Virus record (IMG/VR): IMGVR_UViG_3300025276_004081
Span: 1 to 24,511 of that record
Origin: a virus
Length of the DNA stretch: 24,511 nt
Direction: 5' to 3' (one strand)
Below are positions 7,617-15,355 of this stretch, one piece after another; positions within the stretch are counted from its first letter, which is position 1; every line of letters begins with the position of its first letter. Made by a program: the position numbers and the translations under genes. The notes under the pieces were generated by a model. That model worked only from the letters and a program-made list of their open reading frames with translations. It did not search any database and was not told the origin of the DNA.

Positions 7617-7894
7617 TTAAAAACAAACAACCAAATCCATTAGACGTATTCAAAATAAGGCAAGTAAAGTCAGCAGTGCCAACTTTTGAATACGTTAATC
7701 TACCTATTAAATATAATATAGAAGATAGTTTATCTAAATGGATAAACGTTAATCTTCGAAATAGATATTATATTGGTAGAGGAGTCACTTTAGATCAAGA
7801 CAACAAACTTCAGCAGATAATTACTGTTGGGTTCGAAAAGACTAAAGATATGAGTTACTTTATGCTGGCTTGTCCACATTTAAAGTATACTTAA
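7613..7894 (+). CDS. unknown small phage protein (93 aa)
   Basis: It starts at ATG 7613, overlapping the stop of the VWA gene by four bases, so it is translationally coupled to it. The central SKWINVNLRNRYYIGRGV and final VGFEKTKDMSYFMLACPHL look like a small alpha/beta domain. No catalytic residues are obvious. The coupling suggests a link with the MoxR/VWA pair, or simply a shared early transcript. No family name can be given. Confidence 0.75.
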   Translation: MIKNKQPNPLDVFKIRQVKSAVPTFEYVNLPIKYNIEDSLSKWINVNLRNRYYIGRGVTLDQDNKLQQIITVGFEKTKDMSYFMLACPHLKYT

Positions 7895-7931
7895 AAACCA
7901 TAGCATAATTAATTATATAGGAGAAGAAATT

Positions 7932-8201
7932 ATGAGCGAGAAACAAGACCAAGTTAATGCAGCAGACGCAGCACTAGAAGCAGGCTTATCAGGTGCGCCA
8001 ATGGAGCAGGCTCCGCAAGAACAACCAGGACCTGATCTTACAGTACAAGATTTGCAAGCACTCAAAAGTATTATTGATGTAGCAAGTCAACGCGGTGCAT
8101 TTAAGCCTAACGAGATGATGACTGTTGGACAGACTTATAACAAGTTAGAACAATTTTTAGCTGCTGTTACACAAAATCAACAGCCAGCGCAAGGAGAATA
8201 A
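7932..8201 (+). CDS. unknown small phage protein (89 aa)
   Basis: It has a low-complexity N-terminal third rich in Ala, Gln, Glu and Pro, then a helical segment (LTVQDLQALKSIIDVASQRG) and a second helix (VGQTYNKLEQFLAAVTQ). It is probably a small all-helical protein with a disordered leader, suited to a protein-protein interaction or structural assembly role. That role is inference. A strong TAGGAGA ribosome site precedes ATG 7932. The next gene starts one base after its stop, with GGAG in its tail. Confidence 0.78.
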   Translation: MSEKQDQVNAADAALEAGLSGAPMEQAPQEQPGPDLTVQDLQALKSIIDVASQRGAFKPNEMMTVGQTYNKLEQFLAAVTQNQQPAQGE

Positions 8202-8202
8202 G

Positions 8203-8826
8203 ATGACAGCATTAAAGCATACAGGAAGAATGGTTAAAAACCAAAGAGGTGTGATAGTTGCGTATAGAGTAGTACCGGGCGAACCAGACCAAAGTATTAT
8301 TGTTGATACTAGTAGCTTAGGTGCCGAGGACCATGATGCTATTATTAAAGCAGTACAAGATAATGCAGGTCAAGAAGCAGATGAATTTGCAACGGTAATG
8401 GCTAGAACACAATTACCAGATGGTTCTAATATGCTTGCACGGTTTCATACAACTGGTAAGATGATGAAGGTTCCGAGTAACACAGTAGAGATGACTCCTA
8501 ATAATAACACTACTATTAATCTTGCTGAACTGAATCAAGTAATTGCAGAACAAAAAGGTGTAACTGTAGCAGACTTAGCATTAGCTGATGCTAAAGGTAA
8601 CAGACCTGCTCCAATTACAGAAGCTAGTGATCCAACTATGACAACTGCACAAGTTGCTAATCAAATCCAAGCAGACGGTGTAATTACAGACGACATACTA
8701 GCGGCTCAATATAGGTCACAAGCGGATGCTTTATATAAAGAAGCTAAAGCATTAAGAGCTCAAGCAGAAGACCTTGTACCGACTATTAAAAAGAAGACTG
8801 CTAAAAAGACTACTGAGAGTGCCTAA
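8203..8826 (+). CDS. unknown phage protein (207 aa) with Lys-rich tail
   Basis: The N-terminal ~100 residues look beta-rich (TGRMVKNQRGVIVAYRVVPG). The middle is Asn/Thr-rich (MTPNNNTTINLAELNQVIAE), then helical (AAQYRSQADALYKEAKALRAQAEDL), and ends with a basic KKKTAKKTTESA tail. The last part could be a coiled coil. No known family is recognised. It is packed tightly between the neighbouring genes (1-base gap upstream, overlap downstream), so it is probably in the same transcript as 7932 and 8819. Confidence 0.78.
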   Translation: MTALKHTGRMVKNQRGVIVAYRVVPGEPDQSIIVDTSSLGAEDHDAIIKAVQDNAGQEADEFATVMARTQLPDGSNMLARFHTTGKMMKVPSNTVEMTPNNNTTINLAELNQVIAEQKGVTVADLALADAKGNRPAPITEASDPTMTTAQVANQIQADGVITDDILAAQYRSQADALYKEAKALRAQAEDLVPTIKKKTAKKTTESA

Positions 8827-9121
8827 TAACCGATTACCAGATGAAGTTGTTAACTACTGGCCTGAAGTTTTTAAAGATGTCGAAATCAAAGCGGTTCCAG
8901 TTAAATATATTCTAGGTGTGCATGTAACATTTACTGATGGTAAATCCTGGGATATTGATATTGATAAAGAAAAATCTAATGAAGATTCTTTAGAAGATAC
9001 TCTTAACACATTTTTTCAAGAATATAACGAGCAGATAGAGCAGATTGAGTTCAAACTAGACACTCCGAATCTTGTAAATGATGTTAAAGCTAGAACAAAA
9101 ACTTTTATGAAGAGATCTTAA
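8819..9121 (+). CDS. unknown phage protein (100 aa), GTG start
   Basis: I choose GTG at 8819, which gives the sequence (V/M)PNNRLPDEVVNYWPEVF. It overlaps the previous stop by eight bases, and the upstream alternative (TTG 8774) would create an unlikely basic leader encoded inside the neighbouring gene. The body shows beta strands (KAVPVKYILGVHVTFTDGKSWDIDI) and a helical acidic segment, then a Lys-rich end. It reads like a small conserved T4-like phage protein, but I cannot name it. A late promoter begins shortly after its stop. Confidence 0.7.
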   Translation: MPNNRLPDEVVNYWPEVFKDVEIKAVPVKYILGVHVTFTDGKSWDIDIDKEKSNEDSLEDTLNTFFQEYNEQIEQIEFKLDTPNLVNDVKARTKTFMKRS

Positions 9122-9148
9122 TCTAAGATAGTTTAATCTCTAAAAAGG

Positions 9149-9156
9149 TATAAATA
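9149..9156 (+). promoter_or_regulatory. T4-type late promoter (TATAAATA)
   Basis: A perfect TATAAATA lies in the 68-base gap upstream of the fibre-like gene, 41 bases before its ATG. This is the consensus -10 element read by the T4 gp55-type late sigma factor with sliding-clamp activation. It fits late expression of a virion protein. Confidence 0.75.
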
Positions 9157-9189
9157 CTAATAAGAAATGAGATTCCAGGAGTTAACAAC

Positions 9190-10593
9190 ATGGCATTACG
9201 GCTAAGACGAGGTACTAACGCAGAGCGTCAGCTTATTACGCCCGCACAAGGCGAGCTTATCTATACCACTGATACAAAGGCGTTATATATAGGTGACGGT
9301 TCAACTGCTGGAGGTATTGTTGTACAAGGCGGAGGAGGCGGTGGCGCTTCTACATTAAACGATTTAACTGATGTAGTAATTGGTTCACTTGCTGACGGAC
9401 AAATATTAAGTTATAACAGTGGCACTACAAAGTGGGGTCCAACTAACCTTGCAAGTATAACATTCGGTAAATTAAATCAACACACTGATGTACTATACCC
9501 GGATAACGTTCCTAATAACGGTGATATATTAATGAGTGACGGAGCAAACTGGCTTCCTCAAAACTTTACTGGCGGACAATGGAATATTGATATTGTTGGT
9601 TCAGATAGTTCACTTTTAGTTGATGGACACAATAACAAAATTACTGGTAACCTTAACGGCGACATTATTGATCCAGGCGATAACAGTACCATACTTGATA
9701 GTAGCACACGAATAATGTCTAATGTTACTACAAAACATGCTAATAATACAACAGCATATGATCCATCATTAAGAGCATTTTTTGGTGATTTTGTTGGGAA
9801 TCATCAAGGCGATGTATATTCGTCTACAATAACTGGCACTGTTAAATTATTAGATCATAGTACTGGAATATTTTACGGTGATGTATCTGGTGGTGATATT
9901 TGGAACAGTGATTCTAGTTTATTGCTAAGTGCTCATACAGGAACACTCTACGGCGATGTTGTTGGTAGTATATATGCTGACGATAGTACAACTATAGTTG
10001 ACGGGATAACCGGAAAAATAGTAGGATCTATTAAAACAACTAATGTATCTGAGTTTGATGGCGCGATTAACATTGCTAAAAATGTAGCAGCTGATCCAGT
10101 GCTTGCTTATTATTCTACTACCCATGGTGCATTTCCTACTGCGCCAATAAGTGTACAAAACATTGGCAACTCAGCAATATCAAATGAAATTGGTCTTTCT
10201 AAGTTTAGAGGAACAAATTCTGCAAGACTTGCAGTACAATCAGGTGATTCACTAGGCGGTATAGCTTGGGCAGGTGCTGATGTAGCAGGCGGCAATAGTG
10301 TTGTTGCTGGCGCTATTAGAGCTACTGTAACTGCTGCTCCTAGTGCTAACTCAATAGAAGCTGACATTACCATACTTACAAGAGATGGTGCAATTGGTAA
10401 TTATGGCGAAGCACTCCGTGTTAGACATGATAAAGTTACAACATTCAGTGGTGCAGCTAAGTTAGTAAACTATGCAGATACTACAGCAAGAGATGCTGCT
10501 ATTACTACACCAGAAACTGGAATGATGATTTACTTGACTGCTACACACAAAGCACAAGTTTATGCTAACAGTGCTTGGGTAGATTTACACTAA
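9190..10593 (+). CDS. tail-fibre/adhesin-like virion protein with Mtd-type N-terminus
   Basis: The first ~45 residues (MALRLRRGTNAERQLITPAQ...LYIGDGST) match the short N-terminal domain seen on phage fibres and on the Mtd tropism protein. Two related LNDLTDV/LNQHTDV...W modules (about 56-86 and 95-125) follow. At least five imperfect repeats of about 24-30 residues then occur (131-284; motif like GDV-GSIYADDSTTIVDG), suggesting a beta-solenoid shaft. The C-terminus (TPETGMMIYLTATHKAQVYANSAWVDLH) resembles the cap of phage fibre proteins. The protein probably binds the host surface or forms part of the fibre. ATG 9190 has AGGAG upstream and a perfect late promoter. Confidence 0.8.
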   Translation: MALRLRRGTNAERQLITPAQGELIYTTDTKALYIGDGSTAGGIVVQGGGGGGASTLNDLTDVVIGSLADGQILSYNSGTTKWGPTNLASITFGKLNQHTDVLYPDNVPNNGDILMSDGANWLPQNFTGGQWNIDIVGSDSSLLVDGHNNKITGNLNGDIIDPGDNSTILDSSTRIMSNVTTKHANNTTAYDPSLRAFFGDFVGNHQGDVYSSTITGTVKLLDHSTGIFYGDVSGGDIWNSDSSLLLSAHTGTLYGDVVGSIYADDSTTIVDGITGKIVGSIKTTNVSEFDGAINIAKNVAADPVLAYYSTTHGAFPTAPISVQNIGNSAISNEIGLSKFRGTNSARLAVQSGDSLGGIAWAGADVAGGNSVVAGAIRATVTAAPSANSIEADITILTRDGAIGNYGEALRVRHDKVTTFSGAAKLVNYADTTARDAAITTPETGMMIYLTATHKAQVYANSAWVDLH

Positions 10594-11174
10594 TTAAATA
10601 ACTGATTAGTATCATACAATTTAATAAGCTCTTCAAACTCTAAGCCAGTTGTAAACTGGCAATTAAATCTATAATCATTAGTGTCATTAACAGCATTATG
10701 ATATTCTTGTAGATTAAATATAACCGGAAGATTACGTCTATAGTCAACACTACATTGTAGATCAAATGTTGCATTATCATAGTCACGGTAATCACCAGCT
10801 GTCATTTTAAAAAAGTTTGTTGCTCCGTATGTTTCCATATCAAAAGGGTATATAGGAAAATTTATTAAAGTAACTCTTGGTGGTAGTCCTTCAACCTTAC
10901 GGTCAATGTGTATCTTTACATCTGTATAAGGTGTTTGTCCTAGTATTTCATACGAAACAGGTATTTTAAAGCGTTTTCCTACTTCATCCATAAGTTTCCT
11001 AGGAATTAAATCTTGCGGGCAAAACCAATTCCAATCATACTTGCCAAATTTGTTTTTATTATAAGTTGCGCTTCTTCCATAGTCTTCTGCATTAGCTAGA
11101 ATATTTTCGGCAAGTTTTTTACGTGTTTCCTCAGTAAAATTTATACCTTCTACATATTCAAAAAACGGTCTCAT
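10590..11174 (-). CDS. DSBH oxygenase-like protein (HxD...H)
   Basis: The last gene of the minus-strand operon, 194 aa. Residues KIHIDR hold an HxD pair (His89/Asp91). PRVTLINFPIYP follows as a core beta strand. LPVIFNLQEYHNAVND carries a distal His159, and Arg169 follows in DYRFNCQF. This order fits an Fe(II)/2-oxoglutarate oxygenase fold, although the sequence is not a textbook family member. Start and upstream stop overlap as ATGA. Its stop overlaps the stop of the + strand fibre gene by four bases, so the two transcripts converge with no visible terminator. The substrate is unknown. Confidence 0.65.
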   Translation of the reverse strand: MRPFFEYVEGINFTEETRKKLAENILANAEDYGRSATYNKNKFGKYDWNWFCPQDLIPRKLMDEVGKRFKIPVSYEILGQTPYTDVKIHIDRKVEGLPPRVTLINFPIYPFDMETYGATNFFKMTAGDYRDYDNATFDLQCSVDYRRNLPVIFNLQEYHNAVNDTNDYRFNCQFTTGLEFEELIKLYDTNQLFN

Positions 11175-11878
11175 TTAGTTTCCTTTCTACCAAGATAGTA
11201 CATTCGTCTACCCATATCTAATGCTACAATATCTCCTGTAGCAAACCAGTCGTCATAAATGCTTGTTGGACCTTTAACGTACAGCTCATGGTCTTTAATT
11301 TTCCAATCACAGTAGTATGTGCCGCCCATAATTGAATATTCAAAAGGACATCGTTCTTTTACATATTGTACTTTGTCCATATTATCAAATTCTATATTAA
11401 TAGCAATTGGGCCTATTTCACTCATTCCCCAATTTGGTTGAACGATAGCTCCTTTACTAACAAAAGCTTCTATCATTTCCCAAGTAATACAATCACTACC
11501 ACCTAGTATACGTTTACCTGTAAGATCGCAATCTACAAAGCCTTTCGTATTCATTAATGCAGTCATTTGGGCAGGTGCCAAAAATGTGTGCGTGTAATTA
11601 GTAAAGTCTTTTAGGAAAGTAAATGCATTAAATTGTTGTACTTTAAACTCTGCACCTATGCTGTATGCAGGCAATGTTTGAGCCAATAAGCCTCCTGCAT
11701 GCGTCATACGGGTCACTGTAAGCACCTTAGAGCTTCGTACAAGCTGTTGTGCATCAACTGCAACATCATTGCAAGCCTTTAAATTATCAGGCGTTCTAAG
11801 AACTATCTTAGGAGTTCCTGTAGTACCACTACTGCTTATTTCAATTCCATTTTGGAGTATATGTGCGTAATCTATCAC
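11171..11878 (-). CDS. minimal AMP-binding (ANL) adenylate-forming protein
   Basis: The protein is 235 aa, against roughly 500 for normal acyl/aryl-CoA ligases. It keeps the ATP-binding core: SSSGTTGTPK (15-24), MTHAGGL (58-64), NWGMSEIG (149-156), WFATGDI with TGD 214-216, and YYLGRKETK at the very end. It lacks the usual N-terminal subdomain (~150 residues before the P-loop) and the whole C-terminal lid with the catalytic Lys. It could activate a carboxylate as an acyl-AMP, but may need a partner or use a different acceptor. No carrier protein or condensation domain is seen. The start is GTG, overlapping the GMP reductase stop as GTGA, with AAGGT upstream. Confidence 0.8.
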   Translation of the reverse strand: MIDYAHILQNGIEISSSGTTGTPKIVLRTPDNLKACNDVAVDAQQLVRSSKVLTVTRMTHAGGLLAQTLPAYSIGAEFKVQQFNAFTFLKDFTNYTHTFLAPAQMTALMNTKGFVDCDLTGKRILGGSDCITWEMIEAFVSKGAIVQPNWGMSEIGPIAINIEFDNMDKVQYVKERCPFEYSIMGGTYYCDWKIKDHELYVKGPTSIYDDWFATGDIVALDMGRRMYYLGRKETK

Positions 11879-12918
11879 TGCTCGTACCTTTCCAAACTTC
11901 GATTAATAGTGTTATTGACTCTTACAAATTGCGATGTCTTAAACGCCATTTTAATATCCTTAACCCCTATATATGTACATAGACTACGTAAACCACCCTG
12001 TACCTGGCTTAAAACCTGATTAAGCCGCCCTTTAACCGGTATTAACAAGTCTCGACCCTCATTAGGGCGATATTCTTGTTCTGTAGGAGAAGTAAGATCG
12101 TACATTTTAGTACTGCCTAATCCATAAAAGTTAATATATTTTTTGCCATCTATTTCAACTACATTGTCACATTCTTCACATTTAGAAACCATACCTGCTA
12201 TCATTACAATTTCTGCGCCTGCACAAATTGCTTTACACACATCACCAGCAGTAACACATCCTCCATCACTAATAACTTTAGCACCGGCTAATGCTGCTTC
12301 TTTTGCACAATCAATAACTGCACTTACTTGTGGAATGCCTACACCTACTTCAGAACGTGTTTTGCATGCAGCTCCGCTGCCAACTCCAACTTTAATGTAA
12401 TCCGCGCCTGCTGCTACTAACTCTTTGATTAACTCTGGTGTAGCTACATTTCCTGCACATATTTGAGCATGCGGAAATTGTTTTCTATATTCTGCAATAG
12501 TACGTTTTATTCCTTCAACATTAGCATACACATTAGCAATGTCTACGTTAATCATTCCAATATCAGGATAAGCTGAGAATACTTCTATAGTTTTTTTGAT
12601 ATCCCACGGCTGTACTCCGCTGGTAATTGCAATGTATCGCCTATCTTCTACATTAGCTAAATTAAATAAATGTTCTGCTGTTGTATATTCTTTGTGTATA
12701 AATGTTAATACATGCATACCTGTTGCTATGTTAGCAATTTTATATGTACCAGTACTAATCATGTTTGAAATAGCTACTGGGCAAGTTGTAGTATCTAGCC
12801 AATCAATTTCAATGTTAACACTTTTACGTGTAAGGGTTTCAGTTCCTGCTCTTGGCTCTATTAATACATCACTAAAATCTAGTTTAGGTGTACTATTAAT
12901 GTCTTTAATTTTTACCAT
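11875..12918 (-). CDS. guaC: GMP reductase (IMPDH/GMPR family)
   Basis: A 347-residue TIM-barrel enzyme without CBS domains, close in layout to GMP reductase, which deaminates GMP to IMP with NADPH. The N-terminal PKLDFSDVLIEPR matches the family start. GAGNV-type strand AGNVAT (155-160) and KVGVGSGAACKTRSEVGVG carry the nucleophilic Cys185 and the Thr two residues later that distinguishes reductases. ISDGG (216-220) is the phosphate-binding loop, and EYRPNEGRDLLIPVKGR and GGLRSLCTYIG match GMPR C-terminal motifs. The start overlaps the upstream stop as TAATG. In this operon it may supply IMP/AMP for an AT-rich genome or act on a nucleotide intermediate; both are inference. Confidence 0.85.
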   Translation of the reverse strand: MVKIKDINSTPKLDFSDVLIEPRAGTETLTRKSVNIEIDWLDTTTCPVAISNMISTGTYKIANIATGMHVLTFIHKEYTTAEHLFNLANVEDRRYIAITSGVQPWDIKKTIEVFSAYPDIGMINVDIANVYANVEGIKRTIAEYRKQFPHAQICAGNVATPELIKELVAAGADYIKVGVGSGAACKTRSEVGVGIPQVSAVIDCAKEAALAGAKVISDGGCVTAGDVCKAICAGAEIVMIAGMVSKCEECDNVVEIDGKKYINFYGLGSTKMYDLTSPTEQEYRPNEGRDLLIPVKGRLNQVLSQVQGGLRSLCTYIGVKDIKMAFKTSQFVRVNNTINRSLERYEQ

Positions 12919-13862
12919 TAGTATCCACTACCATCTTCGTTTAGTTTTAAGTGTTCGTAGAATGGAGCAATCTTCCATTCTGGTGTAATACGTCCTCGAC
13001 GAGTGCTACCTGGATCAGGTATGCCTACTTCATTATCGGTATCCCAATTTGTTAGTTTTACCCAACGACCTTGGTATCTAAATTTTGGATCTTGTGTTTG
13101 ATCCAACGGAAATTCAATTCCGCACACTTCTGGTGCGCCGGCATATCTATGGTTAGTTTTATAAAAATCCCATATATACTTTTCAGGCAAATTAAATTGT
13201 TCTGAACATAACTTCACTAAATCTTCTAGCTTCATATTTTCAGTTTCGTCTTCCATGTAACGCCCGATTTGCCCAACGTTCTTAATACGCATAGTAATGT
13301 TTTGTACATTATGTTCTTTAATTAAATCCATCATACGTTTTGGTGCGCCTTCATTAACACCTTTAACAATAATTGTTCCAACGTCTATGCTAAATTTGTT
13401 AGCAATATTTTTAAAAGCTTTTAATTTTTTCTTTGCACAAGGCATGTCATCAATTTCTTGATACCACTCATTTTTGTCTACACCATTCATACTAATGTAA
13501 ACATGCTGTAGTCCAGTGTCCTGTAGTTTTTTAACATAGCTTTCACTAGATAGTCTTAGACCATTTGTTATCAATATACACAGATGTCCTGCACCAAGTG
13601 CAGCTTTAATAAATTCCACACAATGCGGGTGTAGCGTAGGCTCTGCTCCTACTATACGTATCATACATTTTCCTTTAATACGCTTTACGAATTCTTTAAA
13701 CTTCTCTAACTGCATATCAGGTGGAGTTCTAGTTGGTAAGTAACAGTTTTTACACTCCATATTACACCTATGAGTAATATCAACAAAAATATCTTGGAAG
13801 GTATTATCCTCTGGTTCTTGCTCATAGTAGTTTAGTGTTGCAAGATCAATTGTTTTAGTCAT
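12918..13862 (-). CDS. radical SAM enzyme (314 aa)
   Basis: It carries the radical-SAM cluster motif CNMECKNC (Cys33, Cys37, Cys40), a GGEP-equivalent VGAEPTLHP (71-79) and the LITNGL strand near 98, all within the first ~110 residues. The enzyme would bind a [4Fe-4S] cluster and cleave S-adenosylmethionine to a 5'-deoxyadenosyl radical. The C-terminal ~100 residues contain two scattered Cys but no clear SPASM-type cluster. They include an odd GRWVKLTNWDTDNEVGIPDPG segment. The gene is sandwiched between a B12-binding-like radical SAM enzyme and GMP reductase, coupled to both by ATGA/TAATG overlaps. The substrate is unknown. Confidence 0.85.
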   Translation of the reverse strand: MTKTIDLATLNYYEQEPEDNTFQDIFVDITHRCNMECKNCYLPTRTPPDMQLEKFKEFVKRIKGKCMIRIVGAEPTLHPHCVEFIKAALGAGHLCILITNGLRLSSESYVKKLQDTGLQHVYISMNGVDKNEWYQEIDDMPCAKKKLKAFKNIANKFSIDVGTIIVKGVNEGAPKRMMDLIKEHNVQNITMRIKNVGQIGRYMEDETENMKLEDLVKLCSEQFNLPEKYIWDFYKTNHRYAGAPEVCGIEFPLDQTQDPKFRYQGRWVKLTNWDTDNEVGIPDPGSTRRGRITPEWKIAPFYEHLKLNEDGSGY

Positions 13863-15355
13863 TTATATATTTCCTGTTTTTTTGCTTTGTATTGCTCAAT
13901 AGCTTGTATATATAAACTATTTAAGTTCTTTTCTAGGTAAACCTCTCGAGCTGTGAACTCAAGTAATTCTGCATGCGGAAATTTTGATAAATGTTCTGTC
14001 ATATCAAAATTAAATAACTTCTGCTTCATAAAATATTTGTCCATATACATACTAGCAAATTCTGTTGCTTGTTTAAAGTTTGACCATTCTGACTCCCAAA
14101 CCATAATTCTATTATCTAATTTGTTATTTTGTTTACCTATACCTTTTAAATTATTATATCCTTCTTTAACTGCCCAAGCAGATATTTCTGGATCTGTTGA
14201 TTCATAGTAACCAAATTTTTCTGAGTCAACACTAAAATCACTTTGTGTAGTATTATCTTTATCTGTACTAATATGTAGTCCCCAATAAAAATAACTTTCC
14301 CAATTTTCGTCTAACCATTTTAAGCTTTCGTACCAATGCTCAACTGGTTCATGTGGCAATCCTGCAATCATTCCGCAAGTTCCACGGTATACACCAATGC
14401 GGTCTTGAAACTCTTTTCTAATCCAAAGTAAGCCTGCTTTAATTTTACTCGGGTGCATGCCCTTGCCAATTGCCTTTGCGGCTGCTGGATGTAAAGTTTC
14501 TATACCGTAGAAATGCATCCAGCACCTTGCTCTGCATAATAACTCGACCTGATGCGGGCGAGCTATAACTAAGTCTAGTCTAATAAAACAACTAAAATTA
14601 GGTTCAAACGGCAATCGCTCTACTACGTTGGCAAGTTTTTCTATTTTAGTATCTCTATCGTTAAACGTATCATCGCTAATAATATAATTTGTAGTTCCAT
14701 AACGATTGTAGTTACTCATTAGTTCATTATAGATATCATCTTCGTGCCTACTATAATCTTCTTTTACGCCTAAGAAAGCATAGTTACAGTACTTACATTT
14801 GAATTTACACCCACGTGATAGTTCAAGTGTAAGTGCTTCTTCTGATAATATAAAATCATTATCACTGTACTCAACATTAAACTTATCAATGTTTAATCCA
14901 GTATATGAATTATTAGCATCAACTAGATAGCTATCTGGTGCCCATTCAGGATATTTGCCTACCGGTTTTTCGGCTTGATTAAACATCCAATCTAAAACAG
15001 GCTTTAATGCATATTCGCTATATCCAAATACCATAGCATCAGCACCATAATCTATTTGATACGGCTTAGGTCCGCCCATAAGTATTTTTGCATTAGGGTA
15101 ATGCTTTTTTATGTATGCAATCTTTTCGACAATCATATCATCTTGCATCCATAGATTACTAATACCAAACAAGTCCACTTCGAATGGCAAGTTATCAATA
15201 AACTCTTTTATTTCTTCATTGGACCAACGTGTTATCCAATCTAATACTTCGACTGTCCAACCGACACTACGCATCATGTCAGCAATTTTATATGCTCCCA
15301 TGGTGCGCCTTGTAATTTGGTCACCGCTGTCATTAAAAAAGATTGCTGTTTGCAT
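13859..15355 (-). CDS. B12-binding-type radical SAM protein (498 aa)
   Basis: I start at ATG 15355, which overlaps the upstream TAA by one base and has GCGAGA upstream; an ATG at 15385 would lie inside the neighbour. Residues 1-~125 resemble the Rossmann cobalamin-binding domain of class B radical SAM enzymes (AYKIADMMRSVGWTVEVLD, DLFGISNLW, NAKILMGGPKP). The DxHxxG cobalamin loop is not visible, so B12 binding is uncertain. Radical SAM cysteines are 183/187/190 in LELSRGCKFKCKYCNY. Further on come a YIISDDTFN strand and GTCGMIAGLPHEP. Such enzymes often methylate unactivated carbons or rearrange rings. The C-terminal ~130 residues are helical and unassigned. Confidence 0.85.
   Translation of the reverse strand: MQTAIFFNDSGDQITRRTMGAYKIADMMRSVGWTVEVLDWITRWSNEEIKEFIDNLPFEVDLFGISNLWMQDDMIVEKIAYIKKHYPNAKILMGGPKPYQIDYGADAMVFGYSEYALKPVLDWMFNQAEKPVGKYPEWAPDSYLVDANNSYTGLNIDKFNVEYSDNDFILSEEALTLELSRGCKFKCKYCNYAFLGVKEDYSRHEDDIYNELMSNYNRYGTTNYIISDDTFNDRDTKIEKLANVVERLPFEPNFSCFIRLDLVIARPHQVELLCRARCWMHFYGIETLHPAAAKAIGKGMHPSKIKAGLLWIRKEFQDRIGVYRGTCGMIAGLPHEPVEHWYESLKWLDENWESYFYWGLHISTDKDNTTQSDFSVDSEKFGYYESTDPEISAWAVKEGYNNLKGIGKQNNKLDNRIMVWESEWSNFKQATEFASMYMDKYFMKQKLFNFDMTEHLSKFPHAELLEFTAREVYLEKNLNSLYIQAIEQYKAKKQEIYK

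Noticed and set aside
9190-10593. Possible diversity-generating retroelement target, because of the Mtd-type N-terminus
   Set aside because: No reverse transcriptase, template repeat or variable-repeat pair is visible in the window. The C-terminus looks like a fibre cap, not a C-type lectin fold.
10594-10620. Weak inverted repeat CTAAT...ATTAG near the convergent stops, considered as a bidirectional terminator
   Set aside because: The stem is only five A/T-rich pairs and there is no clear T tract, so it cannot be supported.
11171-11878. Fragment of a nonribosomal peptide synthetase
   Set aside because: No carrier, condensation or thioesterase domain is nearby, and the frame has clean coupled start and stop signals of its own.
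12596-12988. Plus-strand open frame of 130 codons
   Set aside because: It is antisense to GMP reductase and a radical SAM gene, with no ribosome site or family features.
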